NCBI GenBank assembly: GCA_963811225.1
Contig: CAWEQO010000004.1
Span: forward strand, 186,001-250,000
Reading direction: 5' to 3'
Length of the DNA: 64,000 bases
DNA from: CAWEQO01 sp963811225
GTDB lineage: Bacteria > Chloroflexota > Anaerolineae > Anaerolineales > Anaerolineaceae
The translations under genes and the position numbers were made by a program. This document shows positions 20,718 to 28,420 of this stretch, piece after piece; position 1 is the first letter of the stretch; each line of letters begins with the position of its first letter. The notes beneath the pieces are model-generated. The model had not been told where the DNA came from, did not search any database, and saw only the letters and a program-made list of their open reading frames with translations.

Positions 20718-20819
20718 AGAAAAGCGCGCAGGCGCAAATAGAATTTAATGAAAAGAGAAGAAAGGTGAATGCTTTTCTTCTCTTTTCATTAAATTCTATT
20801 TGCGCCTGCGCGCTTTTCT
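20718..20819. terminator. 46-bp perfect inverted repeat filling a convergent intergenic gap
   Basis: Arms 20718-20763 and 20774-20819 are perfectly complementary over 46 bp around a 10-nt loop. The repeat starts 4 bp after the TGA of the PRC-barrel gene and ends at the stop codon of the E2 gene. Position fits a bidirectional terminator, but the stem is several times longer than termination needs. Confidence 0.85.
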
Positions 20820-21494
20820 CTATCCCAAGAGTAATGTCTCCGGGTCTTCGACCAGCTCTTTGATACGGACAAGGAACTGGACGGCGGTGCGACCGTCGAC
20901 GATGCGGTGATCGTAGGTCAGGGCAACGTACATCATGGGGCGGATGGCCATTTCACCGTCCACTGCAATGGGGCGCTGCTGGATGGTGTGCATACCGAGG
21001 ATGCCGACCTGAGGCGGGTTGAGGATGGGGGTGCTGAGCAGCGAGCCGAATACGCCGCCGTTGGTGATGGAAAAAGTGCCGCCGCGCAGATCGTCGAGGG
21101 TCAGATCGCCGTCTTGGGTCTTGCGCACGTATTCCCGGATTTGCTGCTCTAACCCGGCGAAATTCAGACGGTCGGCGTCGCGGATGACCGGCACGACCAG
21201 TCCTTCCTCTGCTCCGATAGCGATGCCAATATCATAGTAGCGCTTGAGCACGATCTCGTCACCCTGGATCTCGGCATTCAAGTAGGGGAAGGCCTTAAGC
21301 CCGGCAATGACCGCAGTAATAAAGAAGCCCATATAGCCCAGGTCAACGCCGAAGCGTTCCTTGAAGCCCTCTCGACGGCGCTTACGCAGGTCGATGACTT
21401 TGCTCATGTCGATCTCGTTGAAGGTGGTGAGCATGGCGGCGGTCTGTTGGGCCTCTACGAGACGGCGAGCAATCGTTTGGCGGCGGCGACTCAT
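20820..21494 (-). CDS. odhB: 2-oxoglutarate dehydrogenase E2, catalytic (acyltransferase) part
   Basis: 224 residues forming the trimeric catalytic core of a 2-oxo acid dehydrogenase E2: SRRRQTIARRLVEAQQTAAMLTTFNEIDMS at the start, GTFSITNGGVFGS, and the active-site DHRIVDGRTAVQFL near the C-terminus. It transfers succinyl from lipoyl-lysine to CoA. The start codon overlaps the stop of the lipoyl-domain ORF (21491) as ATGA. In ordinary E2 proteins the two are one chain, and the join falls exactly where the linker meets the core. Either the gene is truly split and translationally coupled, or one C is missing from the run at about 21494-21497. Confidence 0.9.
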   Translation of the reverse strand: MSRRRQTIARRLVEAQQTAAMLTTFNEIDMSKVIDLRKRRREGFKERFGVDLGYMGFFITAVIAGLKAFPYLNAEIQGDEIVLKRYYDIGIAIGAEEGLVVPVIRDADRLNFAGLEQQIREYVRKTQDGDLTLDDLRGGTFSITNGGVFGSLLSTPILNPPQVGILGMHTIQQRPIAVDGEMAIRPMMYVALTYDHRIVDGRTAVQFLVRIKELVEDPETLLLG

Positions 21495-22048
21495 GGGGAT
21501 GCGAGTTCGCGGCCGGGCTCGGAGGCGACGCGCTCGGGTTGGGGCGCGGGCTTGCTGGCTTTAGGAGGCTTTGCTTCCGGCGCCGGTTTGGGCTTCTCTG
21601 GGGTCTGGGTGGTCTGATCCATGAAGGCTTGCACGTCTTGCTTGGTGATGCGCTCACCCTTTGGCCGGACATCCGAGAGCTGTATGCCCTGTTCCTCGGC
21701 CATACGCTGAGCGACCGGGGTCGCCTGGATTGACGGCTCTCCAGCGGCGCCATGCGGCTCCTGGTGTTCGGGCTCGGGCTGCCCGGCTGCGGATGCAGGC
21801 GCTGCGCCGTCACTTTCGGCGAGGATGGCCAGCACATCGCCGACGGAGACGGTATCGCCGGCCGGGTGGGCAATGCGCTCCAGAATACCGTCCTGCTCGG
21901 ACGAGACATCCAGGTTGACCTTGTCTGTTTCCAATTCCACCAGCGGCTCACCGGCGGTGACCGGTTCGCCTTCTTGCTTCAACCAATTGGCTACGGTCGC
22001 TTCGATGATCGATTCGCCCATTTCTGGCACTTTGATTTCGATGCTCAT
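21491..22048 (-). CDS. odhB: 2-oxoglutarate dehydrogenase E2, lipoyl and E1/E3-binding part
   Basis: 185 residues: an N-terminal lipoyl domain (IKVPEMGESI, lipoylated Lys in ETDKVNLDV at about residue 43), an Ala/Pro/Glu hinge, a peripheral subunit-binding domain (ATPVAQRMAEEQGIQLSDVRPKG, then ITKQDVQAF), and a Pro/Lys-rich linker that ends abruptly at the stop. The catalytic core follows in the next frame (20820-21494). ATG overlaps the stop of the E1 gene by 4 bp, so the order E1, E2 lipoyl, E2 core is one coupled operon. No E3 gene is in the window. Confidence 0.92.
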   Translation of the reverse strand: MSIEIKVPEMGESIIEATVANWLKQEGEPVTAGEPLVELETDKVNLDVSSEQDGILERIAHPAGDTVSVGDVLAILAESDGAAPASAAGQPEPEHQEPHGAAGEPSIQATPVAQRMAEEQGIQLSDVRPKGERITKQDVQAFMDQTTQTPEKPKPAPEAKPPKASKPAPQPERVASEPGRELASP

Positions 22049-24984
22049 TGATCCTCCATTTTCTCCTCCAACGGCTGTCTGGCCCGTTCCAATGCGGTCT
22101 CGGAATGACCACTGCGGCCGCTGATCAGGTCGGGGCGATAGGCCTCCTCGATCAGGCGGCGCTGGTTGTGGGCGTGCAGGTTATTCGAGCCTTCCGCAGG
22201 GCTGGCGCTGCGTGGACGGGCCGAAAACCCCAGGCGGATGATCTTCTCACGCTGCCGGCTCAACTGAGCGGCAACCTTCAATAAGCGCGGCCGGAGGAAC
22301 TCCCAAGCGCCCATGTTCTCCGGCTCCTCCTGCGTCCAGACGATCTCCTCCAGGGCTGGGTAGCGGTCGAGCAGCTCACACAGAGCGTCTTCGGGGAAAG
22401 GTGCAAGCTGCTCCAGGCGGGCCACGCCAATTTCAGGGCGGGCAGCGGCCAGGTCGCTGGTGACAATATCGACGTAGACCTTGCCGGTGCACAGGATCAA
22501 GCGGCGCACCTCCTCGACCGAGGGCAGATGGGGCGCAGCTTCACCGTCGCCGGCTGGCAGGGGTTGGCGGTCGATGACCGGCTGCCAGCCGCTGTTCGCC
22601 AGCGCGCCGAGGGGCGAGGCCACCAGGGGATGGCGCAGCAGGCTCTTGGGCGTCATCACCACCAGCGGCAGTGGATCGACGGTGAGCAACAAGGCCTGGC
22701 GGCGCAGCAGGTGGAAGTAGTTGGCGGCGGTGGTGGGATTGGCAACGCGGAAGTTGTTGTCGGCGGCCAGTCCTAAGAAACGCTCCATACGGCCGGAGGA
22801 GTGGTCGGGCCCCTGACCTTCCAAGCCGTGCGGCAGGAGCATTACCAGAGAGGGCAGCTGGCCCCACTTGTCGCGGGCCGAGACGATAAATTCGTCGACG
22901 ATAGTCTGGGCGTTGTTGACGAAATCGCCGTACTGGGCCTCCCAGATCACCAGCCGCTCGGGCGATTGGATGCTGTAGCCAAACTCGAAGCCAAGGGCGG
23001 CGTACTCGGAGAGGGGTGAATTGTAGATCTCGAACGAGGCCTGGGCTTCGGGGAGGGACTGCAGCGGGATGAACTTCTTGCCGGTCTGCGTTTCGTGCAG
23101 CACGGCATGACGCTGGCTGAAAGTGCCACGCTCCACGTCTTGCCCGGTCATGCGGATGGGGATGCCCTGTTCCAGCAGGCTGGCCAGGGCTAGATCTTCG
23201 GCGGAAGCCCAGTCAACCGGACGCTCCTCGGGCGGTGTGTTATTCTGGCCGCCCTGGCGGCGCTGGCGGATGCGGGTCAGGCGTGGATGCAGGTGAAAAT
23301 CCTCTGGCAGCTTCAGCAGATCACTGTTCAGGCGTTCCAGGTCTTGCAGGGGTATGCGGGTATCGGCGCGGCGGGCAGCTCCAGGCGGCGGCTGCGGGGG
23401 CAGCGGCTCTTGCAGGGCCTGGGGATCGAGTTCGTCCAGGGCTTGCTGGAGCGAGTTGATCTGCTGCTGGTAGAGCTCGTCGGGAAGCTCGGGCTTGACG
23501 GCTCCCTGTGAGACGATCTGATCGGCCCAAATCTTGCGGACCGACGGATGCGACTCGACCATGCGGTACATGGCGGGTTGGGTGAAGGCAGGCTCGTCGC
23601 CTTCATTGTGGCCGCGGCGGCGGTAACCGATCAGGTCGATTACGAAGTCGCGGTTGAACTGCTCGCGGAAGGCAAAAGCGGTGCGGGCGGCAGTGAGGCA
23701 GGCGGCGGGATCGTCGGCGTTAACGTGGATGATGGGCATGCGGAAGCCCTTGGCAAGATCGCTGGCAAAGGTGGTCGATCGGGTCTCTTGGGGGCCGGCG
23801 GTGAAACCAAGTTGATTATTGGCGATGATGTGGACCGTGCCGCCGGTGGTATAGCCGGGGAGACGGTAGAGGTTGAGCGTTTCAGCCACGACACCCTCAC
23901 CCAGGAATGCGGCGTCGCCGTGGATGAGGATCGGCAGGGTGATGCAGGGGTCGAAGCGGGCGGGGCCAGGCCGGCTGGCGTCGGTACCGGCGGCGCGGGC
24001 CATGCCCTCGATGACCGGGTTAATCGACTCGAGGTGGCTGGGGTTGGGGGCCATGGTAATGGACAGGCTGACCGGCTCGGAAGCGCCGTCTTCGAGGACT
24101 TTCTGCGCGCCAGCGTGATACTTGACGTCGCCGGTGAAACCGAGCGGCTCGTGTTCAAGCAGCAGAGGGTCCTTGAACTCGGCCAGGATTTGCTGGATGG
24201 GCTTGTTGAGCACGTGGGCCAGCACGTTCAGGCGGCCGCGGTGGGCCATGCCGATCAGGATGCTGTAGATACCGGAGGCGGCTGCGCGGCCGATGATCTC
24301 GTCCAAGATGGGGACGAGCATGTCGAGTCCCTCAATCGAGAAGCGGGTGCGGGCGACGAAGGCGCGCTGGAGGAAGTGCTCGAAGGTTTCCACCTGGGTG
24401 AGACGTTCGAGCAGGGCAGCCGGGTCGATAGGATCGTTCTCGGGGGCAAAGCGGCGAGATTCGGCGGCGTGACGCAGCCACTGGCGTTCCTCAGGGTCGC
24501 GGTTCTGAAGGTAATCGAAGCCGATGTTGGCGGAGTAGATTTGGCGCAGGTCTTCGATTACGTCCAGAGCGGTTCCGCCGCGCCCGCCGATCAACTCCCC
24601 GGCAATGCCGCCCAGCAGCTCTGCAGGGATGCGGCGCAGGTCGGCCTCTTTAAGGCCGTAGGTTTCCAGGCGCAGGGCCGGGTCGCCGGGCGGGGGTGTG
24701 CCGAGCGGGTCGAGCTGGGCTTCGAAGTGACCGTACCAGCGGATGGCCTGGGCCAGGTTGATGGCGCCTGCCACTTTGAGCGGGTCCAGGCCGGGCTCGG
24801 CTGCTGCGGTCACAGGAGCAGCGGCAGGGGAAACGCCCTCTAGTTGGGCGAGTTGGATTGGAGAAAGCTGCGAAAAGAACTCTCGCTCGGCGTCGGTGAC
24901 CGAGGAGGGGTCTTGCAGATATTTTTCGTAGCGATCGATCACGTAGCCGGCGTTCGGCCCGTAGAAGTCGCTGAAGATGGGCAT
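22045..24984 (-). CDS. odhA: 2-oxoglutarate dehydrogenase E1 component
   Basis: 979 residues, close to the usual 930-1000. The N-terminal FGPNAGYVIDRYEKYLQDPSSV-type segment (here FYGPNAGYVI) is the E2-binding region. The thiamine diphosphate core shows MAHRGRLNVL, HGDAAFLGEGVVAETLN, and RRRGHNEGDEPAFTQP. The C-terminal half has LPHGLEGQGPDHSSGRMERFL and MTPKSLLRHP, all typical of SucA/OdhA. It decarboxylates 2-oxoglutarate and succinylates the E2 lipoyl group, indicating an oxidative TCA step. AGGAGGATATTC precedes the ATG on the minus strand. Confidence 0.97.
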   Translation of the reverse strand: MPIFSDFYGPNAGYVIDRYEKYLQDPSSVTDAEREFFSQLSPIQLAQLEGVSPAAAPVTAAAEPGLDPLKVAGAINLAQAIRWYGHFEAQLDPLGTPPPGDPALRLETYGLKEADLRRIPAELLGGIAGELIGGRGGTALDVIEDLRQIYSANIGFDYLQNRDPEERQWLRHAAESRRFAPENDPIDPAALLERLTQVETFEHFLQRAFVARTRFSIEGLDMLVPILDEIIGRAAASGIYSILIGMAHRGRLNVLAHVLNKPIQQILAEFKDPLLLEHEPLGFTGDVKYHAGAQKVLEDGASEPVSLSITMAPNPSHLESINPVIEGMARAAGTDASRPGPARFDPCITLPILIHGDAAFLGEGVVAETLNLYRLPGYTTGGTVHIIANNQLGFTAGPQETRSTTFASDLAKGFRMPIIHVNADDPAACLTAARTAFAFREQFNRDFVIDLIGYRRRGHNEGDEPAFTQPAMYRMVESHPSVRKIWADQIVSQGAVKPELPDELYQQQINSLQQALDELDPQALQEPLPPQPPPGAARRADTRIPLQDLERLNSDLLKLPEDFHLHPRLTRIRQRRQGGQNNTPPEERPVDWASAEDLALASLLEQGIPIRMTGQDVERGTFSQRHAVLHETQTGKKFIPLQSLPEAQASFEIYNSPLSEYAALGFEFGYSIQSPERLVIWEAQYGDFVNNAQTIVDEFIVSARDKWGQLPSLVMLLPHGLEGQGPDHSSGRMERFLGLAADNNFRVANPTTAANYFHLLRRQALLLTVDPLPLVVMTPKSLLRHPLVASPLGALANSGWQPVIDRQPLPAGDGEAAPHLPSVEEVRRLILCTGKVYVDIVTSDLAAARPEIGVARLEQLAPFPEDALCELLDRYPALEEIVWTQEEPENMGAWEFLRPRLLKVAAQLSRQREKIIRLGFSARPRSASPAEGSNNLHAHNQRRLIEEAYRPDLISGRSGHSETALERARQPLEEKMEDQ

Positions 24985-25073
24985 GAATATCCTCCTTCTA
25001 CCCCCTGCCTTCTATCATACCAATTCTATACCATCCAGACAACTGTTATCGTATATTTGTAGGGTGTATCGAG

Positions 25074-25168
25074 TAAAACAGGCGTGGATTAGGCCGGCTC
25101 CACCTTGCGAGCCCTAATCCACGCCTGTTTTAAATCGAGATGGGCTGCTCTGCTGTGCAGCCCATCTC
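25074..25168 (-). terminator. Two tandem hairpins after the 25202 secreted-protein gene
   Basis: Reading on the minus strand, a 12-bp stem (25137-25148 with 25157-25168, gagatgggctgc arm) is followed by a 20-bp stem (25074-25093 with 25113-25132, arm taaaacaggcgtggattagg), which ends in a T-run. They lie between the stop of the secreted-protein gene and the E1 start, and would insulate the two. Confidence 0.8.
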
Positions 25169-25201
25169 ACACCCAATGACAAATCGGGTTGTAATTTGCG
25201 G

Positions 25202-25843
25202 TTACTTATTATTGCCCTTGCCGTTGCCGTTGTTGGTGTGAACCTTAGGCGGCTTGCCGTTGCCTTTCGCCTCTACAGTGACGAGGGCATCCGGATCGGC
25301 GGGCTGATTCTTGAGGGCTTTCTTGACGTGGCCGACGCCCAGCAGGGCAGGCTTGCCGTACTGCTTGAAGAGGGCACCCATGCCGCCGGCTTTGAACTGC
25401 TCCACCAGTTCCTCAGGGGAAACGGCGGTGCAGGTGGGCTCGACGGGGGTGTCGCCCTCAACGACGGGCATGTCTGGGCAAGCGGTCTTAGCGGCTTCTG
25501 CCATGGCATAGATCTTCACCAGCACGCCAAAGCCCATGCCGTCCTCGTGGAAGGCGGCAATCTGCTCGCCGATGGGGCCCAGGCCGCTTTCGCTCGGCTC
25601 GGTGGGCGTGACGGTGGGGTCATCACCGATGGGTTCATCAGTGGTCTCGTCCGTCACCTCACGGTCAAAGTACAGGCTGAGCACCTGCACGACCGGGTGG
25701 GTGAAGAATTTGGCGCCTGCCGGCTCCTCGGTTGAGGTGGGCGGCTCCGTGGGGCCGTCGCCGCTCTGGGCGAAGACGGTACCGAACATGGATATCAGCA
25801 GGACGACGACGATGCTAAGTGTTGCAATTGATTTTCGCTTCAT
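25202..25843 (-). CDS. Secreted protein with Thr/Pro/Glu-rich segments, function unknown
   Basis: 213 residues. ATG 25843 has GAAGGGAGACATCA ahead and starts a Sec signal (KRKSIATLSIVVVLLISMFGTVFA, cleavage expected after VFAQ or nearby), without a lipobox Cys. Two acidic Thr/Pro-rich stretches flank a short segment (FFTHPVVQVLSLYF). The core includes LGPIGEQIAAFHEDGMGFGVLVKIYAMAEAAK and LVEQFKAGGMGALFKQYGKPALLGVGHVKKALK, followed by a Gly/Asn/Lys tail. Similar small secreted proteins recur in Chloroflexota genomes, but I know no function. It is divergent from the 26175 lipoprotein gene. Confidence 0.7.
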   Translation of the reverse strand: MKRKSIATLSIVVVLLISMFGTVFAQSGDGPTEPPTSTEEPAGAKFFTHPVVQVLSLYFDREVTDETTDEPIGDDPTVTPTEPSESGLGPIGEQIAAFHEDGMGFGVLVKIYAMAEAAKTACPDMPVVEGDTPVEPTCTAVSPEELVEQFKAGGMGALFKQYGKPALLGVGHVKKALKNQPADPDALVTVEAKGNGKPPKVHTNNGNGKGNNK

Positions 25844-25874
25844 TGATGTCTCCCTTCGTTGGGTAATGGAACAG

Positions 25875-25962
25875 GTAACTGCCGCAGCAGTGGTGGGTGT
25901 TCCGAGAGAGCGCCGCTGCAGTGGCGCTCTCTCGGAACACCCACCACTGCTGCGGCAGTTAC
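25875..25962. repeat. 40-bp perfect inverted repeat in a divergent promoter region
   Basis: Arms 25875-25914 and 25923-25962 are perfectly complementary over 40 bp, with the 8-nt loop gctgcagt. Unlike the other large hairpins it lies upstream of both flanking genes (25202-25843 minus and 26175-27179 plus), 31 bp before the minus-strand start codon. The 25844-26174 gap otherwise holds the 16-bp stem at 26030-26067 and the promoter region at 26082. Confidence 0.8.
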
Positions 25963-26029
25963 AGAACTGCAAATCTACAAGTAATAACGGATGAGGTGGT
26001 GTAAAAGAGTCCCGCAGCCGTGGATTGTT

Positions 26030-26067
26030 ATAAATTGTTATTTTTACATAGAAAAATAACAATTTAT
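26030..26067. repeat. AT-rich 16-bp perfect inverted repeat
   Basis: Arms ataaattgttattttt (26030-26045) and aaaaataacaatttat (26052-26067) with a 6-nt loop, upstream of both divergent genes. It could be an operator, a terminator of an unseen transcript, or part of a promoter. Confidence 0.65.
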
Positions 26068-26081
26068 GACAGCCTGCAGCC

Positions 26082-26116
26082 TTGTCTATAGACAAGTACA
26101 GGAGTTTTGCTATACT
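26082..26116 (+). promoter_or_regulatory. Promoter with an overlapping palindromic operator-like site
   Basis: TAGACA (26089-26094), a 16-bp spacer and TATACT (26111-26116) match a sigma70-type promoter at five of six positions each, about 60 bp before the lipoprotein start. The -35 lies within the perfect 14-bp palindrome TTGTCTATAGACAA (26082-26095), a plausible repressor site. The regulator is unknown. Confidence 0.55.
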
Positions 26117-26174
26117 TTGAGCACCGAGATCCTTCCAACTGCAAATCTAACCATCCTCTCAGCTACGGAAAGCG

Positions 26175-27179
26175 ATGCTCATGATGAAACCAATGACTCT
26201 GCTAAAAAGCATTTTCTTGTTTGCGCTGCTGATCCTTGCAGCCGGATGTGGTACCTCTCCGACAAGCAGTACAGATGAAGCCGGCGCGCAGCAGGAGCAA
26301 CCCCAACCGAATGTGCTTGTGCAACAGCCGCCGATCACTGCAACAGTGGAAAACCCAAGCGCCGCGCGCAGCTATTCGGACACGTTCGAAATCCGCTTCG
26401 ACGGTGCGACGCCATGGGTCTATCAGCTTACTACCAGAAGCGCCAAGGGCCTGCGAGAGGTGAAGCTGCACATGGAAGGGCTGCGCCCGCAGGACAATCC
26501 CGGCGACATCCGGCTGGTGACCGACGGTATAACGACTTGGATGAACGGAGAGGGCACGGACAGAAACTGCATCCAGTTCCCAGCGCATCAGGGCATGGAT
26601 CCCTCTTTTATCGTGCCGGAATCGCTAGCGCCGCTGCAATCGTTGCAGAATGGGTTGGGAGCGCCGGTTGAGGAAGAGATATCCGGCAAGAAGAGCCTGC
26701 ACTATAGTGGCAGCGGTGTGACGCTAAACGCCTGGGCCGATGCGCACGTGGATGGCTGGCTGGACAAGGCCAGCGGCAGCCTGATCCAGTTGAGCATGCA
26801 GGCCAACGGCGACGACCCTTTCTTTGGGACGGGGGCCGGGAAGCTTACTGCGCATTACGAGGCGATGGACTACGTGGAGGGAGACATCCAGCCGGTGAAG
26901 GGCTGCGAAATCCCGGTGCCGCTGCCGGACAAGTATGAGGCGTTCGTGCGCCTGCCGGAGATGGCGTCGTTTGAGAGCTCGCGCAAGCCGGAAAAGATCG
27001 TGAGTTTTTATCAGGATGCGCTGCCGCAGGCGGGCTGGGCTGAGGCCGAGTCGCCGTCGCAGGACGGCGAGACGATGGTGCTGAGCTACGCGCGCGGCGA
27101 TGAGGAGGTCGATTTCCAGGTGACGCCGCGGGATGGGGGCGGGAGTAGGGTGAAGCTGCTGTTTGGGGGAGGGAAGTAA
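26175..27179 (+). CDS. Secreted lipoprotein, 334 residues, function unknown
   Basis: A lipoprotein signal (KSIFLFALLILAAGC) is followed by a Gln/Pro/Thr-rich linker to about residue 60. The first folded part (about 60-230) alternates strands such as TFEIRFDGATPW, LREVKLHMEGL and TTWMNGEGTDRNCIQFP, and ends in WLDKASGSLIQLSMQANGDD; this is reminiscent of LolA/LppX/outer-membrane-lipoprotein-sorting folds that bind lipid, but weakly. The last 75 residues (IVSFYQDALPQAGWAEAE, then VDFQVTPRDGGGSRV) form a separate small domain of a type common in lipoproteins. Three ATG codons in series (26175, 26181, 26184) make the exact start uncertain. Confidence 0.7.
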   Translation: MLMMKPMTLLKSIFLFALLILAAGCGTSPTSSTDEAGAQQEQPQPNVLVQQPPITATVENPSAARSYSDTFEIRFDGATPWVYQLTTRSAKGLREVKLHMEGLRPQDNPGDIRLVTDGITTWMNGEGTDRNCIQFPAHQGMDPSFIVPESLAPLQSLQNGLGAPVEEEISGKKSLHYSGSGVTLNAWADAHVDGWLDKASGSLIQLSMQANGDDPFFGTGAGKLTAHYEAMDYVEGDIQPVKGCEIPVPLPDKYEAFVRLPEMASFESSRKPEKIVSFYQDALPQAGWAEAESPSQDGETMVLSYARGDEEVDFQVTPRDGGGSRVKLLFGGGK

Positions 27180-27210
27180 GCAGACGATCCGATCAAGGTG
27201 CAAAATCCAG

Positions 27211-27236
27211 AATGCCCGGCTTACACGCCGGGCATT
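27211..27236 (+). terminator. Intrinsic terminator after the 26175 lipoprotein gene
   Basis: Perfect 10-bp stem aatgcccggc / gccgggcatt with a 6-nt loop and following T residues, 31 bp after the stop codon. Confidence 0.9.
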
Positions 27237-27324
27237 TTCTATTCTTGTACTCCTCAGCATGGTACACTTAGCCCCGATTCGAGAAAATTGATTCTCTTCA
27301 CAACTATGAGAGGGAATGCCGCAA

Positions 27325-28413
27325 ATGAACAAAGTTGACGAAGTGCTTTCGAAGTGCGCCAATATCCTGCCCGGGCACGGCCCGCGCCGAACGATGAAAG
27401 AGCAATTCCAGACCCTCGCGGATGGGCTGCAGGGAGATGAGCAGCCAGACGTTTATGGTGAGGGCGCGTACATGAATGGGTTCGAGACGGAGATTGCAGA
27501 GGTTTTCGGCAAGGAAGCGGCGGTCTTCATGCCATCTGGGACGATGGCGCAGCAGATTGCCCTGCGGATTTGGTGCGAGAAAAGCAGCAACTACACTGTT
27601 GCGATGCACCCCACCGCGCACCCAGAGACCTCGGAACACCTGGGATACCAGTACCTGCACCGGCTGAACCGGATTGCATTCGGGGCCCCGGAGTTCGTGG
27701 GTAGGCGCATCCTGAATGGTAAAGATCTTGAAGGGTTGGGCAAAAAGCCGGGCGTAGTTTTACTGGAGCTGCCCTACCGGCCCTTAGGCGGCGAGCTGCC
27801 CGAATGGGATGACCTGGTCGCGATGTCGGATTGGGCCAAAGAGCAGGGGGTCCCGTTCCATATGGACGGCGCGCGTGTATGGAGCTGCCGGCCGTTTTAT
27901 CAGAAGGGTTTCCGCGAAATCGCTGCTCTGTTCGACAGCCTGTACGTGTCATTCTACAAAGATCTGGGCGGCCTGGCCGGGTCGATGCTGATCGGACCGG
28001 CCGATTTCATCCGTGAGGCCAGGATCTGGCAGCGCCGGCACGGCGGCAACCTGCCGACGATGGCGCCGCTGTATGTCTCCGCCCGCCAGGGTTACGAACA
28101 CACCCTGCCGCAAATTGACCGGTGGGTAAAGCGGGCGCAGGAGGTAGCGGAGGTCTTTTCCAACCACGATCGCATCACCGTCCGGCCGGACCCGCCGCAG
28201 GTCAATTTCTTCCAGCTTTATATTCAGGGGGACGCAGATGCGCTGCTACAAAAGCATATGGAACTGGCTGAGGAAACCGGAACGTTCTTGTTTTACCGTT
28301 TGAACCCCACGATTGTGCCGGGGATCGTGACGACCGAGATCCACTGCTGGGAAAACGCGTTGGATTTCGATCTGGATAAGCTGCCGGCGTTTTTAGACCG
28401 GCTGTTGGGGTAG
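27325..28413 (+). CDS. PLP-dependent beta-eliminating lyase / threonine aldolase family protein
   Basis: About 362 residues of the aromatic amino acid beta-eliminating lyase/threonine aldolase family (fold type I). Visible marks are FGKEAAVFMPSGTMAQQIAL near the N-terminus, VPFHMDGARVW with the PLP-ring Asp, and the Schiff-base Lys in SLYVSFYKDLGGLAGSML. The family cleaves L-allo-threonine or related beta-hydroxy amino acids to glycine plus aldehyde; the exact substrate is not clear from sequence. ATG 27325 is preferred because GAGAGGGA lies 9 bp upstream; ATG 27316 overlaps too closely. The mvaD-like gene begins 8 bp after its stop, so the two are probably co-transcribed. Confidence 0.88.
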   Translation: MNKVDEVLSKCANILPGHGPRRTMKEQFQTLADGLQGDEQPDVYGEGAYMNGFETEIAEVFGKEAAVFMPSGTMAQQIALRIWCEKSSNYTVAMHPTAHPETSEHLGYQYLHRLNRIAFGAPEFVGRRILNGKDLEGLGKKPGVVLLELPYRPLGGELPEWDDLVAMSDWAKEQGVPFHMDGARVWSCRPFYQKGFREIAALFDSLYVSFYKDLGGLAGSMLIGPADFIREARIWQRRHGGNLPTMAPLYVSARQGYEHTLPQIDRWVKRAQEVAEVFSNHDRITVRPDPPQVNFFQLYIQGDADALLQKHMELAEETGTFLFYRLNPTIVPGIVTTEIHCWENALDFDLDKLPAFLDRLLG

Positions 28414-28420
28414 GTTTGAG

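Noticed and set aside
20718..20819. Inverted repeats as ends of an insertion sequence
   Set aside because: The arms are nearly adjacent with no transposase between, there is no target duplication, and no two such repeats share sequence.
19364..20863. The full open frame 19364-20863 as the true gene
   Set aside because: The start at 19463 has the ribosome site and signal peptide, and the frame after 20471 is nonsense that runs into the palindrome, while the neighbouring frame continues the PRC-barrel domain.
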